Origin: Cytospora piceicola
Lineage: Eukaryota > Ascomycota > Sordariomycetes > Diaporthales > Cytosporaceae
Length of the DNA stretch: 64,000 bases
Direction: 5' to 3'
NCBI GenBank assembly: GCA_023375675.1
Contig: JALQBC010000017.1
Coordinates: 558,001-622,000 of the forward strand
In this document: in pieces, positions 45,804 to 57,082 of the stretch
Position numbering within the stretch: the stretch's first letter is position 1
Layout: the number at the start of each line of letters is the position of its first letter
Translations under genes and position numbers: made by a program
Notes under the pieces: model-generated
Told to the model about the DNA's origin: nothing
Seen by the model: only the letters and a program-made list of their open reading frames with translations
Databases searched by the model: none

Positions 45804-48800
45804 CTACGAGGGCGCGATACCTGTCGCCCGTGGCTGCGCAAACATCCCGCCAGCAACTCCACCAGCACCACTCCCAGCAGAGGCGACTCCCACCGCAGTA
45901 GCCGTCTCTATCGTCGACTGAGTCGTAGACGCCACCACAGTTGGTGCCGGAGCGTTCGTAGTCGCCTCCGGCTGCACGACACGCGCCGTCTCGATTCCCA
46001 AAGCTTGCATCTCTTCACGGCAGTGAGCCGAGGCGCATCTCAGGATGCCAATCTCCCTCAGCTCGGCGTCCGTGAGACGCCGGGTGGTGTTCCCATCGTT
46101 GTACACCCAGGCCTCCGGGTCGAGGGCGTGTGAGTTTTCGTCGCGTTTTCTGAACCCGGCTTGTGAGAAATGCCCCTGGCTATGAGCGTAATCAAGCACA
46201 TCCTGCGGGACGAGGCCGGGGTAGTTGCTTCTGCCGTAACTCTGCTCAGCTCGATGGCCGGCATAATACGCATCGTCCGTGAGCAGCGCGAAGCCAGGGT
46301 CTTCTATGAGCGCTTCCGGCCAGCAGGGGTTGGCCGACAGGCCCGCCATGCCGTCCGGGTCTATGACGGCGGCGTCGAACTCGATTTTGACTGCGCTGCG
46401 GGTGGTCCGCGCAGAATAGTGCGTGACTGGTCTTATGAGGACCCCCACTGTGCGATCGCTGATGTATCTCTTGTCGACACTCGCAACAGGAAGATTGCCC
46501 TCATTATCGAAACCACAGAATCTCAGCCCGAACAGGGAACCCGCACCTCCATTCTGTGCTCCTGGACTGAAGCGGATATATTGCTTGGGTGTCTCAGCGC
46601 CCTGCCAGAAGGCAGCAGGAGGATATTCGTCTGCCTGGCATTTCACGTCCTTTTGTTGCATCCAGCCGTTAAACCTGGTTTGATAAATCAGCCGTTTGTG
46701 AAGATGACGTCTTGGGCAAAAGAAATCATACCAGTCTGCATCATGATCAGAGTACCACCTGTTTCTCCATGGCCGATTTGGGCTATTTCTGGTACTAAGA
46801 GGACACTTCAATGTCTCGAAACCCGGGTTTCGTCGGATCACAGAGCTATAGTGCAGACACGGCTGTATCCAAACGGGCCCTCCGACGCCAGCACCATGGC
46901 AGGTTGAGGTGATCGCAGGTGCGTTGATGGTTGTCTTCGCCGTGATTTCATAGATCGGGGGTCCGACACGCCTGGTGCATGCGTCGGCATCGTCCGCACG
47001 CTTGCAGTTGGCAGAACTGGTGGGTATCGAACTGTGGCTGGAGGACGCCGGCCTCTGCGAGACTGGTTTCGTCTTGGTGGCCAAGGTGAGAGACTTCTCC
47101 TTTCCAAAGACCTTGAACTCAGCTTTGCCTTCCTTCTCGATACCCTTGACGCACAGCTGGATCAGTTCCGGAGTGGCCGCAATCTCGGCGGCGTCCAAGA
47201 TCCAGCCTTAATCCCGATTATTACATATGTGAGTTGAGCGTATTGGTAAAGGCATTATTCTGGTCATGAACGGTGGGACTTACCAACGAACGGGATGAGA
47301 TCTTCAACCAGCTCCAGCGGTGCAAGTAGTGCTGGGACAGCAACCCGGCAGAACGCCTTTGCTGCAACATCAAGCGCTAGTTGTTCCGCAGCAGCCTCTG
47401 CGGCATCTTTCGCTGCATCTCCGGCTGCATCCAGAAGGTCTGATTTAGTTGGTGGTGTCTTGTAGCCCGAGCAGCAGTAGGACTGTAGACCCCCGGTGCA
47501 TGTTTGATCTTTGTTACCGCTGTGGTTGTTTGTGTCGGTAACGAGTTCTGTCTCGCCTGGAATTGGCACATCAATCGCAGTTTTACACGCATATGGTGGG
47601 ATAGTGAGAGAAACATACCTTCCGCGCATCCTGAGATACAAGAGAGTCCGACTCCGCGATATCCACGCCACTGACACTTTCCCATTGTGGTCCCGTCATT
47701 GCAACAGAGATTACGATATTGTCCGCTGGAGCAGCGGTTACTAATGATCAAGCCGTTAGTTTTGGCCGCTGTTGTGAGGTGAGAGAGAGAGCAGCACTGA
47801 CTTGGTGGATAACTGGCCAGGCTGACCATTCATTTGAGCAACCTGGTTTGTCCCTGTTTTGCAGTTGGCATTGCAGTCCGTGGTGTAGCATGTCAATCTG
47901 GCTGCCTGATCCGCAGAAGATTGTTTGGCGCTGTTCTGCTGATCCTGGGTTACACCTGAGTTCAGGTTGTTTGAAGAAGACTGATCCTTCTGGTCAATGG
48001 CCCATACCATCATGCCACCGAGACAGCGATCGTTGGCGAATGACTGCGAAGATCAATGGCTAGTACTGAATCCCGGTCTCCTGGAAGTAATAAACTTGCC
48101 TTCTTCTGTGCAAAGGTATCATCGTCGTCGTACGACACCCACTGGTTGCCCTTCCAAGTAATCCACTTGACTCCAGCAGTCTTGTCCCATATCGGATCGA
48201 GGTTGTACTGGGTAATAACATCGGTGATCTCCTGGTAATCGAGGATTCCTGCGGTGCCTGAGCATGGCCCAGCATCAGCACCGGCGCTGAACTGGCACAC
48301 CCCGTTTGGCGTGTTGCATGAGGAATCCTTGAAAGTGAAGGATCGGCCATACTATTGCTGCATCTCAGTATACAGATTGAAGTTAGGGCATGTGCGGAAC
48401 ACAACTCACCCAGCCCTGCCCAAGGACGACCTTGGATGAATCCACGCCAGCACGCCATAGCAGTCCGAGACCGAGGTCAATTTCTGTCAGGTTGGTGTGA
48501 GGGGCGATGTAAGGGCCGACGAATTGTGAATCAGCGTCCCATGTCCCGTGCAAGTCGTAAGACATGAGGTTGAACCTGGAAGATGTCAGTCAGTCAGATC
48601 AGTAATTCTCGATCCCTGAGATCGACATGGAATATCGGACGAACCAGTCTACATGTTCCTGCATCGCATTCACGTCGAAGTGTTGAAGATACCAGAAACT
48701 AGTTGGTAGCGTCACAGTCAAACCTTTCGACCCGAAGGCCTGTTTCAACTCCTGCACCAGCGTGACAAAGTTGGCTGTGTCCGCTGGCACACCTCCACGG

Positions 48801-49795
48801 TCATCGGCGCCGGGATATTCCTTAGACGTCTTGTCAATAGTGACTGTTTCTGGTACTGACGGATCGAACGGCGCGGTAGGTATTCAACTCACCCAATCGA
48901 TATCCATTCCGTCAAACCCATAAGTATTCATGAAGGGCAAAATGCTCGATATGAACTTTTGACGATTCGCAGCGGTGCTGGCCATGTTGGAAAAGGCCTG
49001 TCTTGTTGGACCCGGGTCGGTGAATGACCACCCGCCAACAGAGATCCAGGTCTGCAGGCCGCTGTATGTCTCCTTCAGCGCGGTGAAGCGGTGGTACAGA
49101 GTGGCCGAATTTGAATCCATAGGAGCAATTTGGAAAGTATCGGGATCGAAGAAAGCAAATGCGAAGTTGACGTGAGTGAAGCCGGCCAGATTAAGGTCCT
49201 CGGGTTGTACCTGGACGAGGTCAGGAGAAACGCAGCCTGGAGTGCTGAGTCTCTGTGATGTGGACTTACACTTTGACATTTTCGAGTCGACGACCACGAC
49301 TCGTAGTAGCCCACAGTGCGTTTGCTCACACCTGAGCTTGAGCAGGAAGGCTTGGGTGCGTCGCCGCATGAGCCGAACCCAGACTGGCACCCGGTATTGC
49401 AAAAGTCGGGGGTACTACCGCAGAATCTACGACAGGAACTTGTCAGGATCTGGCCGGAGAAGATATATGAACCAAGGTGGAACCTACCCGAATTCAGAGC
49501 AGCAGACATTGAGCGGACACGTCTGCTGTCCAACCGTGCCATATTGGCCGCATGCTGCTTTGGCATCGCAGTTGGATGCGCATCCTGCGCCGCACTCGAG
49601 TGGCGAGTATCCGCAGAGGCCGTTACTGCCGCAACAAGCACCGTTCGGGCAAGGTGTACTGGAGTCGCAAGTGCCAATGGGCAGAGCTCGAGGAACGAGA
49701 GAGAAGGCATGATTCGGAGAGCGCGATTCGATAGGAGATGCCAACGCAGTCCCGGCACTCAAGGCTGCTCCGAGAAGTAAAGTTTTGATTGGCAT
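45804..49795 (-). CDS. Subgroup C (killer-toxin-like) GH18 chitinase with CBM18 domains
   Basis: A secreted chitinase. Ten exons fit in phase: 49795-49488, 49426-49270, 49210-48893, 48820-48645, 48575-48410, 48351-48100, 48043-47802, 47740-47619, 47556-47284 and 47206-45804, giving 1,138 residues. A signal peptide covers about 1-19. Two Cys-rich chitin-binding (CBM18) domains lie at about 43-76 and 93-123. The GH18 barrel follows with SVGGW and the catalytic DGMDIDWE (Glu262), so it should be active. After the barrel are Cys-rich segments (CSSGQYRNLCC, CTGGLQSYCCSGY) and a long C-terminal region typical of fungal group C chitinases, which resemble the alpha/beta chitinase subunit of Kluyveromyces killer toxin. 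Intron 6 uses a GC-AG donor (GCAAGT). It is divergent from a LysM gene. Confidence 0.94.
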
Positions 49796-50698
49796 GACTA
49801 GTATACTGTCCAGGACATTGTCTGCCAGATGGCTTGTACAGTCCCGGAGAAACGGTTGAGCTTCCAAGAGCGAGATAGATGGGGGATGATATCGACACTG
49901 ACGAACATCCTGACTGAAGACTCAAGTCCTGCCTCGGCTCTCGCGGCCATTGGAAGAACTGTGGCACTCCCTCGTGATTCATTCTTACTGGTCTCGAATG
50001 TTGGTTCATTCAAAGCCGAACATCGACCGGTGAAGCAAGGAAATCGGTCGCGAATAACACAGCTGACTGGAGGGTAGTATCTTGCTCCCCTTAGGCCTGG
50101 TCAGCCGGCCATCAACATAGCATCTGACCACCCCTTGCAAGGTAATAATGATAGGGGCGCGATTAAGACCAATCACGGATTAGGGGTGTCACATCTGGGC
50201 TGATATCTTGACGCAACAAGTAAGACATTGGGGCTCGGATTCATGATTACTAGAAACTGAGAGAATACCTGATGTGGCCTATGTATGTGGTTGTTGAGTG
50301 ATCTTGTGCCCAATATTCCGGGAGAGGCATCAAGCATCGGCCCGCTCTGTGCATATGTGCATATGCAGTCAGCAATGGCGCAAGCACACGACCTAGTTTG
50401 AAGGAGTCTAACCCATGGTTCACCTAACCTGGGCAGACTGTCAGTTACCATTGACCCTCAGGGTATCCCCTCTGAGTCTAGCCCAACAACTATTTTGATC
50501 CGACTCATCGATCAAGGTGGTCATGTGTATGGCTCCGGAAATGAAAATATTGTGCTAGATATTGGTCGAGTCCTCTGCCTCATTCCTTGACTCGACTCTT
50601 ACCTGGTCCTCCTCTGCTGAACCGGTCTAGCAGGCTCCAGTCATCCTTATGACCTTGCGTTGAATAAATTCTCCTCCGTGATTTTCAGTCAAGCAGAC
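49796..50698. promoter_or_regulatory. Shared divergent promoter region, chitinase and LysM genes
   Basis: About 900 bases between two start codons pointing away from each other. No gene lies inside. Co-regulation is inferred from the arrangement and the linked functions; I identify no specific binding site with confidence. Confidence 0.55.
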
Positions 50699-53325
50699 AT
50701 GGCATCTATACGCTTTGCTGGCAGTTTCTGTATTGCCTTCCTTGCTGTTCGTTCCATTGCGCAAGATGGCGTCTCCTTCAACATGTTTCCGCCAATCGAT
50801 TCTGGAGGCCTTGCTACGAACTTGGGGTGGACGGAAGAATGTGTCATAGCCATGTAAGTCAAACTCAGCAAATCGAAATGAATGGGTACTAACATGACCC
50901 TATCCTCAGGAACGGAACATTGAACTGCGACTCGGACCTCTATCGTATGGCCGGTCAAATTGATAACTACTATTGGTCCGAGGACAACATCACAGCCCTG
51001 TGCACTTCAAGTTGTATCGACGACAGCAGTACCTGGATTGGCAATGTTTTTAATGCTTGTACTGGTCAGACTTATAATGCCGGGGGCAAGTTAGTTGATG
51101 TAGACTCGGTCGCTGTCCGCTATGTTGAGGGCATCACGTTGGCATGTCTCAAATCCGAGTATGTCTCTTTCTCCTCTTTCCGAGTCGACCTAACTGTTTT
51201 TAATGTCTAGCAATTTACCTCTTAACTACACGAGTGACCCGACAGCCAACGACGAAAGTCTTGTCGACAGCGATCTCGACAATACCAATTCGACGGCTCA
51301 AACAGATCCCACAAGTGGCGTGCCCCTTTACGATCCAACCGATGTTGCGCCGTCCAGTGACGGTACCGATCTACCTTATGGGCCAGACAACGTGACTGAC
51401 CCGTCCTATTACCAAGGGCCGACATGGTGCTTCCTTGAGTCTCAAAACTGGACTGGAGTTGAGGTTGAGCCAGATTGCATTTCTGACCCATCCAACGTCT
51501 TTTGTACAGACTCGACCTCCGTGAACAGAATGGTATTGCAGCGTCCATTTCTTTTTCAAGAAACCATGCTGACCGTGCTGACTGGACACTCTTGAGGCCA
51601 ATCTATACTACGACACTACCGTAAGGATACCCCATAGACTTTGAAAACGATGGCACCCTGTTGTCAATTCTCTATGGTATGCTGACTTCGCCGAATTAGC
51701 TTTGCAGCCCGTGCTTCCTGGCAGTCATGTGGCACCGCATCAATTCAGCTTTCCTCCCGGACACAGATCATTCCGACTACCTCATCGAGCAGTATCAAGA
51801 TATCCAAGACGTTTGCCAGATTCTTATGCCAGAAAGTGTGATCCGAGCTCTGCCGAATTATGCTGTAGCTCCTGTTGTTCCCTATCTCCCCCCTGGAACT
51901 GACCCGGCGAACAACTCGAGTGCCCCAGGTACGAGCTCTGACGTCTGCACCGGCCAGGTATTATCTCCAGGAAGCACTGGTTGTGACAGTCTATCGCAGC
52001 AGTACGGAGTAACAACAGGAACACTTCGGGCCGCCACGAAGTCGGATGCCTGTGTGGTGACCAACTCCACTTGTGTACCGAGTGCGTGCACACTCAAAAC
52101 AGTCAGCAACGGAGATTCCTGCAGCAGCCTTGCAAACGCATATACAACCAGCACGCTCAACGTAACGACGACCTTGTTCCTCTCCTGGAACCCCAATATC
52201 ATCGGCCTATGCGATAGCCTCACGACCGGCCAATATGTCTGCTCCTCGTAAGCATATCCTGTCCATGTAGTCTTCCGCACACATGTGCACAGAAAAAGAA
52301 CTGCGAGAGGGAGCTGACCGTCATCCACATATCAGCCCACCAGGTGGTACATACACACTTCCGCCCCCAATCAACGGCACCGACGCCGATGCCTCCGGCC
52401 AGGATCGTGGAGGGCAAGGCCCCACCGGCGTCGTTCCCACCACAAATAGCACGGCTGCCGCTCCCACACAGCCCGAAATATCATCCAACTGCACCAAGTT
52501 CGCCTACGCCGGCTCAGGTGATACCTGCTATGGCTTCACGCAGTCCTTTGGGATCAGCATGGCCGACCTCACCGCATGGAACCCTGCGTTGGGATATCCG
52601 GATGGTCATAACTGCACCACTCAGTTTTGGCTCGGGTCAGTGTTCCCCGGAAAATCAGGAGCAGTTAATTATCCAAGCGCTAATATTGGTGGTAGTTACG
52701 ATTACTGCGTTGAAGTCAACGGTGGCAGCAGTACCAGCACCAGCACTTCATCTGTGCCCACGCCGACCTCGTCAAGCACGACGTCCCTGCCATATCCGAC
52801 CCAGAGCGGCATCATTGCCAGCTGCAACAAGTTCAAGGACGCCGAGAGTGGCGACTACTGCAGCAAGTTCGCCAGCGACAATGGAATAACAACTCAACAG
52901 TTGTATGCTTGGAATCCTGTCCTGGGTGCGAACGGTGAGAACTGCAACACACTCTTCCAAGCTGGTGTGGACTACTGCGTCGGTGTCTCCAGCACATCAG
53001 CAACATCCTCCTCTGCTAGCACAAGCCCGACTAGCACGACTGCGACAACGTCGGCGGTCCCGACGCAAAGCGGCATTGCTGCCAATTGTAACAAGATCGT
53101 GGTGGCGAAAAGTGGTGACTATTGCTACTTGTTCGCGCAGGATAACAGTAAGTACCTCGGGACTCGCATTTGAGGCATGTGCACTTCGCACCTTGGCTAA
53201 CGTGTGAGCCAGATATCACCACCCAGCAGCTATATGCATGGAACCCTATATTGGGGCCAAACGGAGAGAACTGCTCACTGCAGTTTCAACTTGGCGAAGG
53301 GTATTGCGTGTCTGTTTCGTCTTGA
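50699..53325 (+). CDS. Secreted multi-LysM chitin-binding protein
   Basis: Eight exons fit in phase: 50699-50853, 50910-51158, 51211-51532, 51597-51620, 51700-52247, 52336-52635, 52696-53147 and 53213-53325, giving 720 residues. A signal peptide ([17 protein letters not shown]) starts the protein. The N-terminal 250 residues are Cys-containing and Asn-glycosylation-rich. Four LysM domains are clear: [12 protein letters not shown]..., [14 protein letters not shown]..., [13 protein letters not shown]... and [13 protein letters not shown]..., the last two ending in QQLYAWNP and YCV. A degenerate fifth precedes the first. Ser/Thr linkers join them. LysM proteins beside group C chitinases are a known fungal pattern; binding chitin to protect hyphae, dampen host sensing or guide the chitinase are possible roles. 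Exon 4 is only 24 nt, and the 52636-52695 intron is in-frame and stop-free. Confidence 0.92.
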
Positions 53326-53841
53326 GCGAACTACACATGTACTTTTCAAAAGGCAACAAATTGGGCTGTAATCGAAACCGACTGTTTGAAAGGATATATG
53401 AAACTTCGGATTCTAGGTGGCCCTGATATAATGCTGCCACCCAGTTTACGTATGTAGTAAAACAAAAGAATCTGAAGTACCGCACCGCTATCAACAAAAA
53501 CCGCCTGGGAAACGGTGAGATTATAGCTATATTACTCACTAAGGGCACCAACAGCACCTTTACGGAGTCGATTTGGTCTTGAGCATGTACTCAAACATGA
53601 AAAGTATCTATGCGTGTATGTGTATCACTTCTGAATTTCAGCCAAGTCTCATGGTTCCTTTGGATTTGAATTTGAATGTTGAGTACTTAAGGGTATATGT
53701 ATCTGGCCCACGGTGGTTCATATTGTCGCAGAAGGGAAGTAGTAGCATATGGGACTTATTGGTGCCTCTGTGATTGGAAGTCGATAAGATTCATTTCATT
53801 CAGTTATCGTCCTGCTTCAAGAGTCGAGACAGCTTGGATGA
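53326..53841. other. Intergenic between convergent genes
   Basis: 3' flanks of the LysM gene (+) and the flavin monooxygenase gene (-). Nothing notable seen. Confidence 0.5.
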
Positions 53842-55410
53842 CTATGATTCTACCTTCCATTTGTACTGATAAGCTGGATGATCCTCCAGGACATGAGACT
53901 GCCCAAGCAGTGCTTCTCGAGCTGTCGCCCCCTCTTTCTCGACAGTGGTTCTGAATCGGCCCCTTCTCTGTAATTCAGGAATCACAAATTTGATGTGATC
54001 CTCAAACGATCCGGGATTCACTATATGGGCAAGATTGAACCCATCAATGTCGGCCACGTCAGCCCACCTTTCAAGCTCATCGACAACCGTCTTTGGACCT
54101 CCAATAACCTTCGGCCTGTTGAAGAAATCATTAGCCACGAGTTTGACAGGATGGCAGACGAGTCACTTACATCATTCCTCCCAACAGGAGGTATTCTGCT
54201 ATCCTTGCCTTGGTCCACTTCAGGCCATCGCTGCCCGGGACGGTGGTCGACCAACGATTCACGATCGAACGGATGGCCGGCTTGTCCACAAACCGGAAGT
54301 CCTGATCATCTTCATAGCTCGAGAGGTCATGTCCAGTCCATCCTCCAAACAATGCCAGGGCGCCCTCCCGGTTCCCATTGGCCAGGAACTCCTCATACTT
54401 GGCCTGGGCTTTCTCATCCGTCTCATCGACGATGATACATATCCCGGCAAAGACTTTGATGTGGCTTGGGTCCCTCCCAAACTTCTCCTTCGCAGTCAGG
54501 CGCAGCGCATCGACAGAAGCCCTCACAATCTCGGGCAACTGCCCGCCCACGAAGACTGCCTCGGCGTGCTTGGCGCCGAAGTCGGTCCCGGCCTTGGAGG
54601 TCCCCGCTTGGAAGAGGAAGGGCGTCCTCTGCGGCGAGGGCTCGCAGATGTGCGGCCCCGGAACCTTGAAATACTTGCCCTCGTGGTTGATCTGCCGTAC
54701 CCTTCCGGCGACGGCAAATTGCCCCTTTTCGAAGTCCCGAACAACCGCGTCGTCACGCCAGCTTCCCTCCCACAACTGATTACAACGAGTCAGCTCCAGG
54801 CGGAACACCACCACCCTCCCCCTTCCCCCACCCTTTCAATCAAGGAAGAGATCTTACTCACCTTGTAAACGACGTCCATGTACTCATCAGCTATGCGGTA
54901 TCTCTCGTCGTGCTCAATCTGCGTCTCCAGCCCAAAGTTCTTGGCGGCGCTCTCAAGGTACGACGTGACGATGTTCCAGGCCACCCTCCCCTCCGCCAGG
55001 TGATCCACCGTAGAAAAGCGCCGGGCCAACGCGTACGGCGGGTCATATGTCGTGCTGGCCGTCACGCCAAAGATGAGGTTCTTCGTCACGGCGGCCATCG
55101 CAGGCACCGAGTACAGGGGGTCGTTCACCGGGAACTGGGCCCCGGACGCGAGGACCGGGTCGACGTTGGACGGACCCTTATACACGTCGTACGGCCCCAG
55201 AGTGTCGGCTATGAACAAGGCGTGGAAGCCGGCCCCATCGAGCAGCTGGGCCAGGGATGTCCAGAAACTGAGTTTGTTGTAGTCGGCCGTCTTGTTCTGC
55301 GGATGGTTCCACTGGCCTGATGATAGGTGGCCCGGGGATGTCATGACAAAGGCATTGAGGAGTAGTTGCTTCTTAGGGGCACCAGTGCCCTCATCTTGCT
55401 TGGAAGCCAT
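53842..55410 (-). CDS. FMN-dependent monooxygenase, NtaA/SnaA/DszA type
   Basis: A luciferase-fold monooxygenase that uses reduced FMN from a separate reductase. Exons 55410-54862, 54775-54171 and 54115-53842 join in phase, giving 475 residues, usual for the family. Family hallmarks are visible: LLNAFVMTSPGHLSSGQWNH at the start, FHALFIADTLGPYDVY, the LARRFSTVDHLAEGRVAWNI core, PFLFQAGTSKAG and LFGGWTGHDLSSY. The end has VIGGPKTVVDELERW. Relatives degrade nitrilotriacetate, dibenzothiophene sulfone or similar compounds, and fungal copies are common but mostly untested. It lies beside the PAD1/FDC1 pair, so a part in degrading the same kind of aromatic or small xenobiotic is possible but unproven. 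No targeting signal is seen. Confidence 0.93.
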
Positions 55411-55805
55411 CGTAGAAAGATTCCGGTGGGGTGGAGGAGCTAGAATTGTACGAGATATGAACGAGGAGAAGTCCTCACAGCTCCAGGAATACAGAGAATG
55501 TAGTCTTTAGTATTACCCATAATTATATACTTTAATCATATCTGGGTGTGCTGACGACATAGCGGGTTGGAAGCACGTCTATACATGCATGCATGTAGTG
55601 ATTTCGTGATGCATTTGCGGAGACTTGCATCGGTAGAGCCAATCATGTAACCCAATCCAGCCACTAATAACCTAACGAATCCGACACTGATATAAGACAT
55701 CATCACTGTTGATTATTTGTTTATTATATGTTCATTATATTGAAATCTGAGCTCTGGGGCGACTTCATAATTTGTACCGAGCTCGCAGCCTCCTGACATT
55801 TGCTT
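55411..55805. other. Short intergenic region
   Basis: Promoter of the monooxygenase and 3' flank of the prenyltransferase gene (both minus). Contains ATGCATGCATG near 55,585. Nothing else seen. Confidence 0.45.
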
Positions 55806-56411
55806 TCACTCCTTCTGGAACCCATCCCAACGCGGGAAGTTCCCCGTATCCAGGTCGAAAAGGTCGAGCAACCGCCCGACCATCTGATCTACAGCATCTT
55901 CTATCGACTGTGGCTTCGTGTAGAACCCTATCATGGGCGGCGCGATGATGGCGCCCGCCCTTGTGACCTCGGACATGTTCCGCAGGTGGATCTCGTTGAA
56001 GGGCGTCTCCCGCACCGACAGCACGACCCTCCTGCGCTCCTTGAGGCAGACGTCCGCGGCGCGCGACACGAGGTCGTCGCAGATGCCCGAGTTGATGCTC
56101 GCCAGCGTCTTGACCGAGCAGGGGACGACGATCATGCCGTCTACCTTGTACGAGCCGCTGGCGATGGGCGCCGCGAGGTCGTGAGAGCTGTACGAGTGGT
56201 CCGCGAGGGCGCGCAGGGCGGGGAGGGTGTAGTCCGTCTCGTACTTGACCGTCTCGGCCGCCCACTTCGAGACGATGAGGTGTGTCTCGATGCCGAGCTG
56301 GCGGAGGAGTTGGAGGGTGCGGATGCCGATGATGGCGCCCGTTGCGCCGGTCATAGCCACGATAATCCTCCTCCTGCGCCCGCTATCGTTGATATGGTTT
56401 GTTTTATTCAT
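55806..56411 (-). CDS. PAD1: Flavin prenyltransferase, UbiX/PAD1 type
   Basis: Makes prenylated FMN, the cofactor of UbiD-type decarboxylases, from FMN and dimethylallyl phosphate. An intronless 201-residue protein. It begins MNKTNHIND and soon reaches the FMN-binding RIIVAMTGATGAIIGI. Other conserved parts are VDGMIVVPCSVKTLASINSG, ADVCLKERRRVVLSVRETPFN and the IIAPPMIGFYTKPQSIEDAVDQ region that binds the flavin and prenyl donor. Length matches the mature fungal enzyme; no clear mitochondrial presequence precedes it, unlike yeast Pad1, so it may be cytosolic. It is divergent from FDC1 (57083) across a 670-base region, and the two products work together. Confidence 0.95.
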   Translation of the reverse strand: MNKTNHINDSGRRRRIIVAMTGATGAIIGIRTLQLLRQLGIETHLIVSKWAAETVKYETDYTLPALRALADHSYSSHDLAAPIASGSYKVDGMIVVPCSVKTLASINSGICDDLVSRAADVCLKERRRVVLSVRETPFNEIHLRNMSEVTRAGAIIAPPMIGFYTKPQSIEDAVDQMVGRLLDLFDLDTGNFPRWDGFQKE

Positions 56412-57082
56412 TTTCGGATTTGTGAGCTGCTGCTCTCTTTGCACCGTTATAGCGTGGTATTAGATGAAGAGAAGAATCGATGAGAAGTTTTTGTAAGTTG
56501 GCAGAGGGCAATACTGTTGATGTCTAGTGTTGACTTAGACTGGTGGGTGTCGATACAATATGAATAAGAGATGATAGTGGTGGTTATGATGGTGTGTAGA
56601 CCATGTCAAAGCAGGGCCAAATGCGTGCTACTTTTATGTAGAGAACCAAGCAATAGACTTCGTGTCCAAGTGGTCCGAGTGCTCCGAGTGCTCCGAGATA
56701 TTGTGCTGGTTACTAGATGCTGGGACCAAGCCGCCCCGGGACGGTCAATGCTATGAGGTCGGAAGCATTCGGGGGCATCGGTCGCCTCGGAGCGGGTCGC
56801 TTCTGTCCTTCGATGATCGGGGCCTTCGGGGCCTTCGGAGGACTCGGCCTGACCTAGAAAGGAGAGCTATCGCCTACCCCTTACCCGGCCTGTTCTGTCC
56901 AAACTTCAAGTATAAGGACGGGTCCAGTTCCGTGTGTTTTGAATCGATCTAATAGTCACTGTTCTATACACCCAATCAATCCAATTGGTACTTAACACTT
57001 ACATAACACTTGACACTCTGAATACACCTAAACTCAGCCTGACGCACATACTTGACGAGCCTTATAGTCACAACAATTCATC
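56412..57082. promoter_or_regulatory. Shared divergent promoter region, PAD1 and FDC1
   Basis: Separates two start codons of enzymes that need each other. Contains repeated GTGCTCCGAG near 56,675-56,695 and several TCGG/CCGAG-type strings (56,760-56,850) that could be Zn2Cys6 protein sites, given the neighbouring regulator. Site function is inference. Confidence 0.5.
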
